This document shows positions 24,855-35,600 of a stretch of DNA of 50,689 bases, piece by piece. The DNA comes from Chitinophagales bacterium (GTDB lineage Bacteria > Bacteroidota > Bacteroidia > Chitinophagales > UBA10324): the NCBI GenBank assembly GCA_025056305.1, contig JANWWJ010000039.1:1-50689 (forward strand), in the 5' to 3' direction. The stretch's first letter is position 1. Each line of letters starts with the position of its first letter. Below the pieces are notes generated by a model. The model was not told where the DNA came from. It was given only the letters and a program-made list of their open reading frames with translations, and did no database searches. A program made the translations under genes and the position numbers.

Positions 24855-25750
24855 AACTGTCGGTCAAAATAAACGGACAACTGCACCAGAGGCAAGTACA
24901 AAAAGGAGGCAAACATCAAACGCCGCGCCCATGCTATTGTGCCGGTGTACACCAGCTGAATAGCTACATACAGAAACAACAAGCTGCAGCCCAGATTGAC
25001 TATAAAAGAATTGATACCTGATACGCCAATTACACTGGGCAACACACTGACGGGCACCAACATCAGGGTGTACCATAGGATTTGAAGGGCACTGAAGCGA
25101 TTGCGTCCCTGACGCGATGGAAGCAAGTAGTAACCGGCTTTCAAATAATCGTCGTAAGCCACCCAGGCTACGGCCCAGAAGTGAGGAAACTGCCACAAAA
25201 ACTGGATTGCAAACAACAACCACCCCTCGGTGGTAAAGGTCCCCGCCGCACTGACAGCACCTATAAGCGGAGGCAAGGCTCCGGGCAATGCGCCTACAAA
25301 AACGGCAGCGGGGGTGAACCGCTTAAGGGGGGTATAAATAAACGCATAAACAATCAAAGCCAGCGCGCTGAGAATAGCGCTCAATGCATTAAAATAAACT
25401 AAAAATATCGTCAGCCCACAGAAAGCGAAAGTGCCTGCGATGAGCAATGCTTCGTTAATGCCCATACGCTCGGCCGGTAAGGGGCGGCCCCGCGTACGAT
25501 CCATGAGCCGATCATAATCTTTTTCAATAATCTGGTTTAAGGCATTTGAAGCCGCCGTAACCAGAAAGCCTCCAAACACCAACAAGAAAAACTGATTCCA
25601 GACGACGCTGTGACCTGAAGCCAACAGAAATCCGATGGCCGCAGAGAAGACCACCAAAACCGACAGGCGCAACTTTGTGAGCAAGGACACATCACGGATC
25701 CATGCCTTGATGCCCGGAAACGTCAGACTATAGACACGCGCAGGGTTCAT
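24851..25750 (-). CDS. cyoE: protoheme IX farnesyltransferase (heme O synthase)
   Basis: CyoE/CtaB, 299 aa, farnesylates heme B to heme O, the precursor of heme A, in the inner membrane. The prenyl-diphosphate-binding motif NALNQIIEKDYDRLMDRT (about 84-101) and the following TRGRPLP are intact; a second acidic motif YDDYLKAGYYLLP is also present. About nine spans are predicted. The next enzyme, heme A synthase CtaA, is not in this window. It sits between coxA and the subunit III genes, with an ATGA overlap downstream. Confidence 0.95.
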   Translation of the reverse strand: MNPARVYSLTFPGIKAWIRDVSLLTKLRLSVLVVFSAAIGFLLASGHSVVWNQFFLLVFGGFLVTAASNALNQIIEKDYDRLMDRTRGRPLPAERMGINEALLIAGTFAFCGLTIFLVYFNALSAILSALALIVYAFIYTPLKRFTPAAVFVGALPGALPPLIGAVSAAGTFTTEGWLLFAIQFLWQFPHFWAVAWVAYDDYLKAGYYLLPSRQGRNRFSALQILWYTLMLVPVSVLPSVIGVSGINSFIVNLGCSLLFLYVAIQLVYTGTIAWARRLMFASFLYLPLVQLSVYFDRQL

Positions 25751-25771
25751 GCCTGGATGGTCGCAATACCG

Positions 25772-27613
25772 TTAATGATGCAATTTTTCTTCGCCGGGAC
25801 GGTAAGGCTCTGTTTGGGGAATGAAATCATCACCGTTCTTGCTGTAGTCGTAAGGCCAACGATAAACCGTCGGTATCGGACCTTTCCAGTTGCCGTGACC
25901 CGGAACGATTTCTGTAGTCCACTCCAACGAATTGGATTGCCACGGATTTTTCACCGTGACCTTTCTGCCCCAGAATATGCTGTAAACAAAATTCAGGATG
26001 AACAGGATCTGCGCAAAGAACACCAACATGGCGGCATCCGTCATAAACCGGTTCATGTCACCATACATTGAAAAATTCTGATATGCGTCTAAAGACCAAA
26101 CGCGGCGCGGCAAGCCGATCAAGCCCATGTAGTGCATGGGCCAAAACACCAAATAAGCTCCTACCAACGTAATCCAAAAATGCACATATCCCAAGGTATG
26201 GTTCATGTAACGGCCAAACATCTTGGGGAACCAGTGATATACCCCCGCAACCATACCGAAAAAGGCAGATACCCCCATCACAATATGAAAGTGCGCTACG
26301 ACGAAGTAGGTGTCGTGCAGCGGAATGTCCAAAGCAGAATTACCTAAGAATATGCCGGTAAGCCCACCAGAAATAAACAGCGATACGAAGCCGATGGCAA
26401 ACAACATGGCTGGAGTAAAGCGAATGTTTCCTTGCCATAGTGTAGCCAGCCAGTTAAATACCTTCACTGCCGAGGGAACGGCTACCAACAAAGTGAGAAA
26501 AACAAATACCGAGGCGACAAATGGATTTAAGCCGGTAACGAACATGTGGTGCGCCCATACCACAAAAGCTAATATAGCTATTGCTAACATAGACAACACC
26601 ATGGCGCGGTAACCGAAAATGGGCTTGCGGGCATTGTTGGCGATGATTTCCGAAACCAGACCGAATGCCGGCAAGATGATGATGTACACTTCCGGATGAC
26701 CCAAAAACCAAAACAAGTGCTGATACAAAATGGCATTACCTCCCATTTGGTCGAGGTGCCTGCCGCCAATGAAAATTTCGTCCAAAAAGAAACTGGTGCC
26801 CAGGTTACGGTCAAACAGCACCAAGATGGCTGCACCCAAAAGTACCGGGAAGGATATAAGCCCTAAGATGGCTGTGATCAACAAGGCCCAAACCGTCAAG
26901 GGCAGGCGATTCATGCTCATCCCCTTGGTGCGCAGGTTCAACACGGTGGTGATATAATTAAGGCCTCCCAGCAGGCTGCTGATGATAAACAAAGCCATAC
27001 CGATCAGCCAGTAGTCGGCACCGGCCCGTGAACCGATGGAAGCTTCCCGCAAGCCGTTGAGGGGCGGATAAAACGTCCATCCTCCGTCGGCGGCCCCATC
27101 CGGGATGAAAAAGGAAATGAGCATGACCACACTGGCTGCAAAAAAGAACCAATATGAAAGCATGTTGAGAAAAGGTGAGGCCATGTCACGGGCGCCACAC
27201 TGCAGTGGTATCAACAGGTTGGCAAAGGTGCCACTCAACCCTGCCGTGAGCACAAAAAACACCAACAGCGTGCCGTGCATGGTCACCAGCTTGTAGTAGA
27301 ACTCCGGCGTGATGATGCCGCCGGCTGCCCATTTGCCAAACAATGTTTCCAGTATTGGAAATGACTGTCCCGGGTAACCCAGCTGCAGCCGGAAGATCAA
27401 CGACAACAAACCTCCCACAAAGGCCCAGAACATGCCGGTAAACAAAAACTGCTTACCGATGGTCTTATGGTCCTGGCTGAAAATGTATTTGGTTACAAAA
27501 TTTTCTTTGTGATGAGGAATGTGTTCCGGCTCCCGAATTTCCCCTTCTACCGTTTGAAAATGCACGTGATCGGTTACGGGGCTGCTAACCGCTGTTTGCA
27601 TTTCGTGTGCCAT
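25772..27613 (-). CDS. coxA: cytochrome c oxidase subunit I (A-type heme-copper oxygen reductase)
   Basis: A 613-aa subunit I that reduces oxygen and pumps protons. Heme a ligands H113 and H443, heme a3 ligand H441, and CuB ligands H306 (with the cross-linked Y310) and H355-H356 are all present. The GHPEVY form (E308) and D143 in the DMASP loop indicate the A1 subfamily with a full D-channel. Twelve or more spans. The gene starts 58 bp after coxB, the largest gap in the run, where a hairpin lies. cyoE follows after 21 bp. Confidence 0.96.
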   Translation of the reverse strand: MAHEMQTAVSSPVTDHVHFQTVEGEIREPEHIPHHKENFVTKYIFSQDHKTIGKQFLFTGMFWAFVGGLLSLIFRLQLGYPGQSFPILETLFGKWAAGGIITPEFYYKLVTMHGTLLVFFVLTAGLSGTFANLLIPLQCGARDMASPFLNMLSYWFFFAASVVMLISFFIPDGAADGGWTFYPPLNGLREASIGSRAGADYWLIGMALFIISSLLGGLNYITTVLNLRTKGMSMNRLPLTVWALLITAILGLISFPVLLGAAILVLFDRNLGTSFFLDEIFIGGRHLDQMGGNAILYQHLFWFLGHPEVYIIILPAFGLVSEIIANNARKPIFGYRAMVLSMLAIAILAFVVWAHHMFVTGLNPFVASVFVFLTLLVAVPSAVKVFNWLATLWQGNIRFTPAMLFAIGFVSLFISGGLTGIFLGNSALDIPLHDTYFVVAHFHIVMGVSAFFGMVAGVYHWFPKMFGRYMNHTLGYVHFWITLVGAYLVFWPMHYMGLIGLPRRVWSLDAYQNFSMYGDMNRFMTDAAMLVFFAQILFILNFVYSIFWGRKVTVKNPWQSNSLEWTTEIVPGHGNWKGPIPTVYRWPYDYSKNGDDFIPQTEPYRPGEEKLHH

Positions 27614-27646
27614 AAGCTTTCTTTTTTATTAACCAACTTAAAAAGA

Positions 27647-27682
27647 CCAAACACCTCGGTTGTTCAACACTTTAGTGTTTGG
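27647..27682 (-). repeat. inverted repeat between coxB and coxA, probable mRNA hairpin
   Basis: CCAAACAC (27647-27654) and GTGTTTGG (27675-27682) are perfect reverse complements with a 20-nt loop that includes the coxB stop codon. A competing short hairpin AACAC-TTTA-GTGTT lies at 27666-27679. There is no T-run after it on the coding strand, so it looks like an mRNA stability or processing element rather than a terminator. Confidence 0.45.
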
Positions 27683-28730
27683 CTCCTTTTTGCGCTTGTC
27701 CTTCACGTTCCTTTTTAAGTTGCTCACTCACCTGAGCAAAGCGCACCTCTTCCTCCGTCCCTTTCACATAGGTTTCGTAGAAAGATGGTTGGCTTTTTGC
27801 CCAGGCATCAAATTCTTCTTGCGTTTCTACGACCAAAATCCCCTTCATTCCATAATGGCCTGTGCCACAGAGTTGGTCGCAAACGATTTCGTAGTTAAAG
27901 TCCGGATTGCCGGTTCGTTCCCGCATTTCCTTGGTCGTGATGGTGGGAATGAACCAGAAACGCGTTACCAGTCCGGGCACGGCATCCATCTTGACGCGCA
28001 TGTACGGAATGCCGACGCTGTGGATCACATCTTTGGCCCGAATGCGCAGCAAAATCGGCTTGTTGACCACCGCGTGCATTTCGGTAGCCATGAAATCGTC
28101 GCGCGATGCTGGATCGTTGAAGTCAATACCTACTTTGTTGATGCCGCTGATGTACCGAAATTCAAAATCACCCAGCTTGTTATCAGGACCGGGATAACGG
28201 TAATTCCACAAAAACTGTTGGCCGGTAATTTCCACCACCATGCTGTCCTCAGGTTCAGGACCGGTGATTTGAAACCATCGGTACACGCCAATAATCACCA
28301 ATGTCGTCAATACGATGGCTGGAATCACCGTCCACCACATTTCAAGCTTGGTGTTTTCCGGATAATAGAGGGCTTGGCGCCCCGGCCGATGCCGGTATTT
28401 GTAAGCAAAATAGAACAACAAAACCTGGGTGAGCACGAAAATGATACCGGTAAAAAACAAGGTGATAAAAAACATACTGTCCAACCACCGCGCATGAACG
28501 GCTGCAGGTTCAATCCACAAATGATCGCGCATCGCCCACAACGAATAGCCCAGCGCAATAAAGCCCCCGATTAAAAACACCAACATCAATTTTCCCTGAA
28601 GCTGGTCATTGTCGGTGCGCGATTTTTCTTCGCCCCGCAAAATCGACACATATTCCATCATTCGTGCCAGCTGAAACACAACCAGCACAAACAGCACCAC
28701 CGCAATTGTGATCACTATGGTCGTCCCCAT
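27672..28730 (-). CDS. coxB: cytochrome c oxidase subunit II with CuA site
   Basis: A 352-aa subunit II. Four hydrophobic spans are seen (about 4-22, 47-66, 86-110 and 133-151), two more than in the mitochondrial form. A cupredoxin domain follows with CuA ligands H237, C284, C288, H292 and M295 (CDQLCGTGHYGM). There is no fused cytochrome c CXXCH, so electrons would arrive from a separate heme domain such as ActE or ActA. The C-terminus is a charged helix (FAQVSEQLKKEREGQAQ). It opens the oxidase part of the run, 24 bp after actF. Confidence 0.95.
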   Translation of the reverse strand: MGTTIVITIAVVLFVLVVFQLARMMEYVSILRGEEKSRTDNDQLQGKLMLVFLIGGFIALGYSLWAMRDHLWIEPAAVHARWLDSMFFITLFFTGIIFVLTQVLLFYFAYKYRHRPGRQALYYPENTKLEMWWTVIPAIVLTTLVIIGVYRWFQITGPEPEDSMVVEITGQQFLWNYRYPGPDNKLGDFEFRYISGINKVGIDFNDPASRDDFMATEMHAVVNKPILLRIRAKDVIHSVGIPYMRVKMDAVPGLVTRFWFIPTITTKEMRERTGNPDFNYEIVCDQLCGTGHYGMKGILVVETQEEFDAWAKSQPSFYETYVKGTEEEVRFAQVSEQLKKEREGQAQKGAKH

Positions 28731-28754
28731 ATCAACACATTAAATGTCAAAACC

Positions 28755-29963
28755 TTAGGTAGCATGGTGCACACTTTCCTGCAAGAACGGATGATGCTTA
28801 GGAACTAAGTTGGCTTTTCCAAGCTGCGCAAATGTAGTATAGAGAAATATTCCTGAATAGAATACTAAGGTACATAACTCAACGAGTCCAAACTGGGGCA
28901 GCTTCACAGTGCCCGGATAAACCATCAGATAAAAATCAATGAAATGACCTATGATGATGATGATGGCGGCAATAGTCAGCGTAGCCATATTTCGCTTGGC
29001 ATCACGGCTCATCAAAATCAGAAACGGTGCCAGAAAGTTTAATACGAATATCCCGTAGAACAGTCCCATGAAACGGTCGTACCGCATGCGGAAATAGGCC
29101 GTTTCTTCCGGGATGTTGGCATACCAGATCAGCATAAACTGACAAAACGTCAGATAGGTCCAGAAAATGCTAAAGGCAAACATCAGCTTACCCAAATCGT
29201 GCAGATGATTTTCGTTCACAAGACTTAAATAGCCCTGCTTTTTTAGGTAGATCACCACCAGGGTTATCACTGCCACACCGGTAACCCAAAAACTGGAAAA
29301 TGTGTACCAGCCATACATCGTACTGTACCAGTGGGTGTCAATTGACATCAGCCAATCCCACGCCGTCACCGAAATGTATAAGGCAAAAAACACCAGAAAC
29401 AGCGACGCATATGTGAGGTTGCTTTGGTAATAACGCAATCCGCCGTGCAGGTCTTCAAGTAGGGAATTCTGCCTCATTTTGTATGATAAAAAAATCAAGA
29501 TACCGACAAAAAAGACGAAGCGAATGAAGAAGAAAGGAAGGTTCAGATATGGTGTTTTTCCAGCTATAATTGGATCATGCGCAACAGCTTCGTGATCGGT
29601 CCAGTGGTAAAGCGGATGATGTCCATAAAAAAGGTTGGGCAACAACAAAACCAGTAACAACAAAAGGGCTGTTACAGGCATAAACATGCCTATGGCTTCA
29701 GGAATTCGCTTGAATACCGTGTGCCAACCACCATAGGCCACGTAGGTGGCAGCCTGAAAAAAGCAACTGGCCATGGCAATCCCCTGAAAGAAGACGGCTA
29801 TGGTGAGCAAAGCCGCCCAAAAGCGGGTGTGACCTTCTTCCCCCGGATACAAAAAATAACTGATGACGATACCCAACGCACCTACACCCATCAAGAGCAT
29901 ACTCCAAAACTTCTGGCGCGCCGTCATCACAAATTTTTCTTCGAACTGAACCGTAGTTTCCAT
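28755..29963 (-). CDS. actF: alternative complex III subunit ActF (quinol:cytochrome c oxidoreductase membrane subunit)
   Basis: A 402-aa integral membrane protein with about ten spans, the ActF relative of ActC (NrfD fold without cofactors). Landmarks are the segments AWDWLMSIDTHWYSTMYGWY and MLIWYANIPEETAYF. The start is placed at the ATG at 29963, 10 bp after actE; a longer frame to 30026 would overlap actE. It forms half of the membrane platform of alternative complex III and lies between actE and coxB, with no separate small actG between. Confidence 0.93.
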   Translation of the reverse strand: METTVQFEEKFVMTARQKFWSMLLMGVGALGIVISYFLYPGEEGHTRFWAALLTIAVFFQGIAMASCFFQAATYVAYGGWHTVFKRIPEAIGMFMPVTALLLLLVLLLPNLFYGHHPLYHWTDHEAVAHDPIIAGKTPYLNLPFFFIRFVFFVGILIFLSYKMRQNSLLEDLHGGLRYYQSNLTYASLFLVFFALYISVTAWDWLMSIDTHWYSTMYGWYTFSSFWVTGVAVITLVVIYLKKQGYLSLVNENHLHDLGKLMFAFSIFWTYLTFCQFMLIWYANIPEETAYFRMRYDRFMGLFYGIFVLNFLAPFLILMSRDAKRNMATLTIAAIIIIIGHFIDFYLMVYPGTVKLPQFGLVELCTLVFYSGIFLYTTFAQLGKANLVPKHHPFLQESVHHAT

Positions 29964-29973
29964 GGCTTTACAT

Positions 29974-30624
29974 TCAGGGTTTAGGAGTTGAAGCTGCTGC
30001 CGAGGAGGCAGCGGCTGCTTGTACACTGTCTAAATATTTTTTCTGCAGGCTTTTAACGTAATAGACAACCTGCCAGATTTCTTCAGGATTCAGCACCTTG
30101 CCATAGGCACCCATTAAGTTTTTTCCATAGTAAATACTGTAATACATTTTACCTTCCGGAAGGTTCAGAATATCTTCCCTGAAATAGGACGGTGGCGGTG
30201 GATAGGGGTTGACTACATTGGGATTTTCGACTATGCTGCCGTTCGCTTTTCCTTCAGGACCATGACAGACTGCGCAATAAATCACATAGTGGTGCTGCCC
30301 GGCCTTTAGATCTTCTTCATCCATACCTACCGGCATGAACCAGTGTTTTCCTGCCGAATCGTACCCTTGCGGGGTTTTGCTAAAATGGAATGGTTGATAC
30401 GGGCCTCGCGGAATGCTCCGCGGCACTGCCGGACGCGACGCCATACTGTCGGCAAAAAAGGGATTAATGCTGTACGTTTCGTAGGCCGTGCCATGAGCCA
30501 TGTCGGGCATGTACTCCCAGCCCGGTTTTGAGCGCGGATAATAACACGACGACCACAATCCCACCAGCAGAAGAGCTGTGCCGATGGCCATCGTCGGTTG
30601 GTATGCCCTCTGTTTACCTGTCAT
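29974..30624 (-). CDS. actE: alternative complex III monoheme cytochrome c subunit ActE
   Basis: A 216-aa exported monoheme cytochrome c. A hydrophobic signal ends in LWSSC with Cys27 as the probable lipidation site. The heme motif is CAVCH (117-121), and the likely axial methionine is M152 or M156-like in the GKMYYSIYYGKNLMGAYG region. The tail is an Ala/Ser-rich low-complexity stretch. It probably passes electrons from ActA to the oxidase on the periplasmic face. Gaps of 7-10 bp to both neighbours indicate cotranscription. Confidence 0.93.
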   Translation of the reverse strand: MTGKQRAYQPTMAIGTALLLVGLWSSCYYPRSKPGWEYMPDMAHGTAYETYSINPFFADSMASRPAVPRSIPRGPYQPFHFSKTPQGYDSAGKHWFMPVGMDEEDLKAGQHHYVIYCAVCHGPEGKANGSIVENPNVVNPYPPPPSYFREDILNLPEGKMYYSIYYGKNLMGAYGKVLNPEEIWQVVYYVKSLQKKYLDSVQAAAASSAAASTPKP

Positions 30625-30631
30625 GATTCGA

Positions 30632-31165
30632 TTAATAATGTTTTTCCATAATTCGTTCCTTCACTTCTACCGCACCGGCTTGCTTCAATACTTCCCGGAT
30701 GTGTTGGATGTCGGCCTCGCTCATGCGCGGTGTGATCTTAAACACGATGCCAAACAGGTGGCTGGTGGTGCGGGGATCAAGGCTTTCACGAAAGCGGCCC
30801 GGCCACAGGTGGCACAACACCAAGAACGCAAACGTCATCCAGAACGAAGCGTTCAGAACCGTAAACTCAAAGGTGATGGGGATAAACGCCGGAAAGGAGA
30901 AATAAGGCTTGCCTCCAAACACCGTGGGCCAGTTGGCCGTGAAGACCCACGTCATAAACCCTAAAGCAGTGAGGGCCGCTGCCGCACCTACCCAAAAGCC
31001 GCCGACATGCAGCCGCGATTCCCGCAAGCCTAATTTCTTATCCAAGCCATGCACGGCAAAGGGACTGACCACATCGTGAATGCGCAGGTTGTGGCTTTTG
31101 ACCTTGTCCACAGCCTCCAGCAGCACTTCCTCGTCGTCAAACAATCCTAGCAAATAATGCTTCAT
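30632..31165 (-). CDS. actD: alternative complex III subunit ActD (DUF3341)
   Basis: A 177-aa protein with two spans (about 55-77 and 98-120) and a C-terminal soluble domain (TPRMSEADIQHIREVLKQAG). The N-terminus YLLGLFDDEEVLLEAV is the DUF3341/ActD signature. It has no cofactor and contacts the two large membrane subunits in known complex III structures. It lies in the conserved C-D-E-F order with gaps of 7 and 12 bp. Confidence 0.93.
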   Translation of the reverse strand: MKHYLLGLFDDEEVLLEAVDKVKSHNLRIHDVVSPFAVHGLDKKLGLRESRLHVGGFWVGAAAALTALGFMTWVFTANWPTVFGGKPYFSFPAFIPITFEFTVLNASFWMTFAFLVLCHLWPGRFRESLDPRTTSHLFGIVFKITPRMSEADIQHIREVLKQAGAVEVKERIMEKHY

Positions 31166-31177
31166 AGCATCTGAAGT

Positions 31178-32596
31178 TTAATGATTGGCCGTCACGGCAA
31201 CAGCATGCTGTTGCCTGAGCTTCTCCAATTGATTCCGCTTGTGTTCTTCACCTGAGGTTTTTAAGATGTGTTTTATCTCCGCCATAGCAATGACCGGCAT
31301 CAGTTTGGCAAAAACCAGAAAGGCGGTGAAGAACAATCCCAACGAGCCAATGAAAAAGCTGATCTCAACCCAGGTGGGCTTATACATGCTCCAATTAGAG
31401 GGTACATAATCGCGGTGTATCGAGGTCACGATGATCACGAAACGCTCGAACCACATGCCCACGTTGATGACGATAGACATGAAGAATGTGAACCAGACGT
31501 TACGCCGCAGCCGCCGCACCCAAAACAGTTGTGGTGAGATGACGTTACACATCATCATGCTCCAATACGACCACCAATAAGGCCCCAAAGCCCGATTGGC
31601 AAAAGCATACTGTTCATAAGGATTTTGTGAATACCACGCAATGAACAATTCGGTCAGGTAGGCCAGGCCCACGATAGAACCCGTCAATACGATGATTTTA
31701 TTCATGCTTTCAATATGATCGATCGTAATATATTCCTCCAGCTTGAGCACCTTACGCGTTATAAGCATGAGCGTAAGTACCATGGCAAAGCCCGAGAAGA
31801 TGGCCCCGGCCACGAAATAAGGGGGAAAGATGGTGGTGTGCCAGCCGGGTATGACCGAAGTGGAGAAGTCAAACGACACGATGGTGTGAACGCTCAGTAC
31901 CAGTGGGGTGCTTATACCGGCCAAGACCAGCGAGAGGGCTTCATGACGCTGCCAGTGTTTGGCGGAGCCCACCCACCCGAAGCTGAGGATGCCGTAAAAA
32001 ATTTTAGCCCACCGCTTTTGGGCTCGGTCGCGAATGGTTGCCAGATCGGGAATGAGGCCGGTGTACCAAAACATAACGGAAACGGAGAAGTAGGTGCTGA
32101 TGGCAAACACGTCCCACATGAGCGGAGAGTTGAAATTGGGCCACAGTGGCCCACGCGTGTTTGGATAAGGGAGGTTGAAAAAGGCCATCCATACCCGACC
32201 CATGTGAAAGACCGGAAATAAAGCTGCGCAGATCACTGCGAAGATGGTCATGGCCTCGGCTGCCCGGTTAACCCCTGTTCGCCACTTCTGACGAAACAGC
32301 AAAAGAATAGCCGAGATGAGCGTACCGGCATGACCGATACCGATCCACCAGACGAAGTTGGTGATGTCCCAGCCCCAGCCCACAGTGCGGTTCAGGCCCC
32401 AAGTGCCGATGCCGAACCAGATGGTCCAACCAATGGCAAAAAAGCCCCACAACATCGCGGCGGCAGAGATGGAAAAAGCAACCCACCACGACCGTGAGGG
32501 CTTTGCTTCAACCGGTCGGCAAATGTCTTCGGTAATCTGCAGGTAATCCTTCCGGCCGTGAATCAGGGGGGGACGTATGTATGATTCTGGATGCAT
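31178..32596 (-). CDS. actC: alternative complex III membrane subunit ActC (NrfD/PsrC-like)
   Basis: A 472-aa protein with about ten spans, of the NrfD/PsrC family that forms the quinol-binding part of alternative complex III. Landmarks are FVWWIGIGHAGTLISAILLL (about 85-104) and HTIVSFDFSTSVIPGWHTT, which holds the conserved H and D near the quinol site. It has no heme. The C-terminal cytoplasmic tail is charged (HILKTSGEEHKRNQLEKLR). It follows actB by 42 bp and precedes actD by 12 bp. Confidence 0.95.
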   Translation of the reverse strand: MHPESYIRPPLIHGRKDYLQITEDICRPVEAKPSRSWWVAFSISAAAMLWGFFAIGWTIWFGIGTWGLNRTVGWGWDITNFVWWIGIGHAGTLISAILLLFRQKWRTGVNRAAEAMTIFAVICAALFPVFHMGRVWMAFFNLPYPNTRGPLWPNFNSPLMWDVFAISTYFSVSVMFWYTGLIPDLATIRDRAQKRWAKIFYGILSFGWVGSAKHWQRHEALSLVLAGISTPLVLSVHTIVSFDFSTSVIPGWHTTIFPPYFVAGAIFSGFAMVLTLMLITRKVLKLEEYITIDHIESMNKIIVLTGSIVGLAYLTELFIAWYSQNPYEQYAFANRALGPYWWSYWSMMMCNVISPQLFWVRRLRRNVWFTFFMSIVINVGMWFERFVIIVTSIHRDYVPSNWSMYKPTWVEISFFIGSLGLFFTAFLVFAKLMPVIAMAEIKHILKTSGEEHKRNQLEKLRQQHAVAVTANH

Positions 32597-32638
32597 GGTT
32601 TCGGCGGATTCTGTTTATCGGTTTTTGCTTTTCATCAC

Positions 32639-35600
32639 TCATCCATGGGCAGGCTGAGCTTGTTCAGCCGAAATGTTTTCTTCAGTTGTATTGCGTACTT
32701 TTTTTAAGTAAGCAATGCCAGGCTGGGTGTTGAGCTCTGCCAACACATAGTATGCGCGGGCGTCCTCATGATCTTTCTTAACGCGACTGCCTTCTTCCCG
32801 CAAGTTGCCGAACTGAATGGCATCCGTCGGACACGCGGTTTGACAGGCGGTTCGGGCATCGCCGTCGCGCAATGGTCGCCCCTGCATCTTGGCTTCCAGC
32901 TTGGCTTCCTGTAATCGCTGTACACAGAAGCTGCATTTCTCCATCACCCCCCGTGTCCGCACCGTAACATCAGGATTCAGCACCATGCGCGTTACCGCAT
33001 CATGCATTTGCAAATCTTCTATGTTTAGCGTAGGAATCTTCCACGGTTCGTTCCAAGGGAACACGTCTGCCGTGGTGTAATCCAGCCAGTTGAAGCGCCG
33101 AACTTTGTAAGGACAGTTGTTGGCGCAGTAGCGCGTACCGATGCATCGGTTGTAGGCCATCTGATTCAGCCCTTCGCTGCTGTGATTGGTGGCATTAACC
33201 GGACAAACGTTTTCGCAAGGAGCATTATCGCAATGCTGACACAGCATGGGCTGAAACACCACTTGCACTTGCTGGTAGTCAACGATTTCATCGTAGTCTT
33301 CCTCCTTGGTCACGAAACCTTTTTCTGAGGGGAAGCTGTAGTAGCGGTCGATACGCAACCACGTCATTTCGTGTATGCGCCGCACTTCGGTCTTGCCCAC
33401 TACTGGAACGTTGTTTTCAGCCTGACACGACACCGCACACGCCCCGCAGCCAATACAACTATTCAGGTCTATAGACATACCCCACCGAATGGCTGGTAAG
33501 GGATGTTCAGGGTAAAGCGTTTGAGCCCAGATTTCCTTGAGGTGCTCTTTCTTTTCCTTTCCGGCGTGTGGGTTGTTTCGATAACGGTTTAAAGTGGTTT
33601 CTTGAATGACATCGCGCCCTTCAAAGCTAAAATGGGTTTGGGTCATAGCAAGCTCATGCTTCTTTCCGGTTTTGCTGATTACCACCCCCGAAGCATGATA
33701 TTGCCTGTGCTGACCATTGAAGGTAACCCACGGATAAACGTTTACCCCTACGTTGTTCCCCGACCTGCCTGCATGAGTGCGGCCATAACCCAGGGCTACC
33801 GCAACGGTATGATCTTCTTGTCCGGGTTGAATGAAAACCGGCAATGTCAAGGTGGTTTCGCCCAGCGTAACACTGACCAAATCACTACGCTGCTCAGCTA
33901 CATCCATTTCTACCTGTAGTTCCTTAGCCAGCTTGGGAGAGATGCACAGATAATTATCCCATACCACCTTGCTGATGGGATCCGGAAGCTCCATGAGCCA
34001 GGGATTGTTGGCATAACGGCCATTACCGCTACCTACTTTTTCATATAAGTATAATTCAAAGCCATTTGCCTGCTGGGCGGCAGCCATGACAGCTTCGGTT
34101 GCTCCGGAAACATCAATGGCTTCCGGCATGCGCACGGCTGCAGTCGTTCTGACTTCCACCGCTCCTTCCTTGACCGCATTATCCCAGAAAGCTTGAAATG
34201 ACGTAAACGAAGATTGCAATGGGAATATGTTTTGCTCCCAGTACCGTTGCATATAGCTGTAAAAATCGCCGTTGATGCCGCACAGCATCATCAGGGTTTC
34301 TTGCGCTTGACGTGTGCGAAACAGCGGCCATATGACCGGCTGCGTCATCAGATAAAGGCCGTGGTAAGGCGAACAATCATTCCAACTTTCCAGATAGTGA
34401 TGGTCCGGAAAATGATAAGTGCACAGCACAGTAGTTTCGTCGATTCGGTCATTTAGCGACAATGTCAGTTCAACCTTGGGGATAGCTTCGGCAAACTCAA
34501 CGCCCCGGGGGTGATCGTAAACGGGATTGGCGCCATAAAAAATCAGTGCGTGAACTGCGCCCGACTTGAGCTCTCTGAGCAAAGTCTCCACTGGAGCATC
34601 ATTACCTTGATGCGCACGCATGTACAGGTCCATCCGCAAGGTGGAGCCATAATTACCCAGCATCAGGTTGATGGCGGCCACGATTTCTTGAACAGCCTGA
34701 TCGTTACTGCCGCTAACGACCAATGACCTACCCCTATGCGCTTTAAGGTCGGCAGCTGCACGGGAAAGTAAGGCATCTGCCCGGGCATTGATGGAAGGCG
34801 CAGGCTCTCCTCGCAGAAGGCGGTACAGCGCTACCGCCGCCACAGCCTCTTGTGACGGCTTCAGCACAGCCCGCTCATCGGCGTTGGCGCCTGTAAGCGA
34901 TAAGCATGCCTCAAACTGATAATGCCGGGACATTTGCGTGCGTTCCGGCGATACTTTGCGGTTTTGCACGTACTGACGCGCAAACTCTGTTGGGGACAAC
35001 CACGTGCCCAAAAAATCGGAACCTAACGAAACAATAACCTCAGCTTGCTCAAAATGATAGCCAGGGGCTGCATACACCCCAAACCACTTTTCGTGCGCTG
35101 CCGCCAGTGCCGCATGACTTACAGCGTCATAAATTACATGCCGACTGCCGGGAAATGCTTTAAGAAAATCACGAATCAATGCTTGCGTCGAAGGGCTCAA
35201 GATCGTACCCGTGACCAGTACGATGTTGCCACCCCGCGCCGAAATCTGCTGCAATTTGGACTTAAGCTCTTGTTCAACATCCGCCTGATTTTCCTTGCGT
35301 ACTTCGTTGCCCTGCACGGTAGGAAAATGCGGACGCGTGAGGTCATAGAGGGAAAGCACTGAGGCCTGGGCACGTGCGCTGGTCCCTCCAAACAAAAATC
35401 GGTAGGGAGACTGCGCCGAGATGTTTGCTGTGGTTGACGGCTCAATTTTTATAGGACGCCCATCGCGCACCTTCACTAACACGGGGCAGAAATCGTTACC
35501 ATCCACAAAAGTGGATGCATACCATAGGGCTTTGCCTGGAATCACCTCCTCCGGCTTGATCACGTATGGAATAGCGTGCTTCACCGGAATCCTGCAGCTG

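Noticed and set aside
27660-28574. 304-aa rightward open frame antisense to coxB
   Set aside because: coxB is certain from its CuA ligands; the antisense frame shows no domain.
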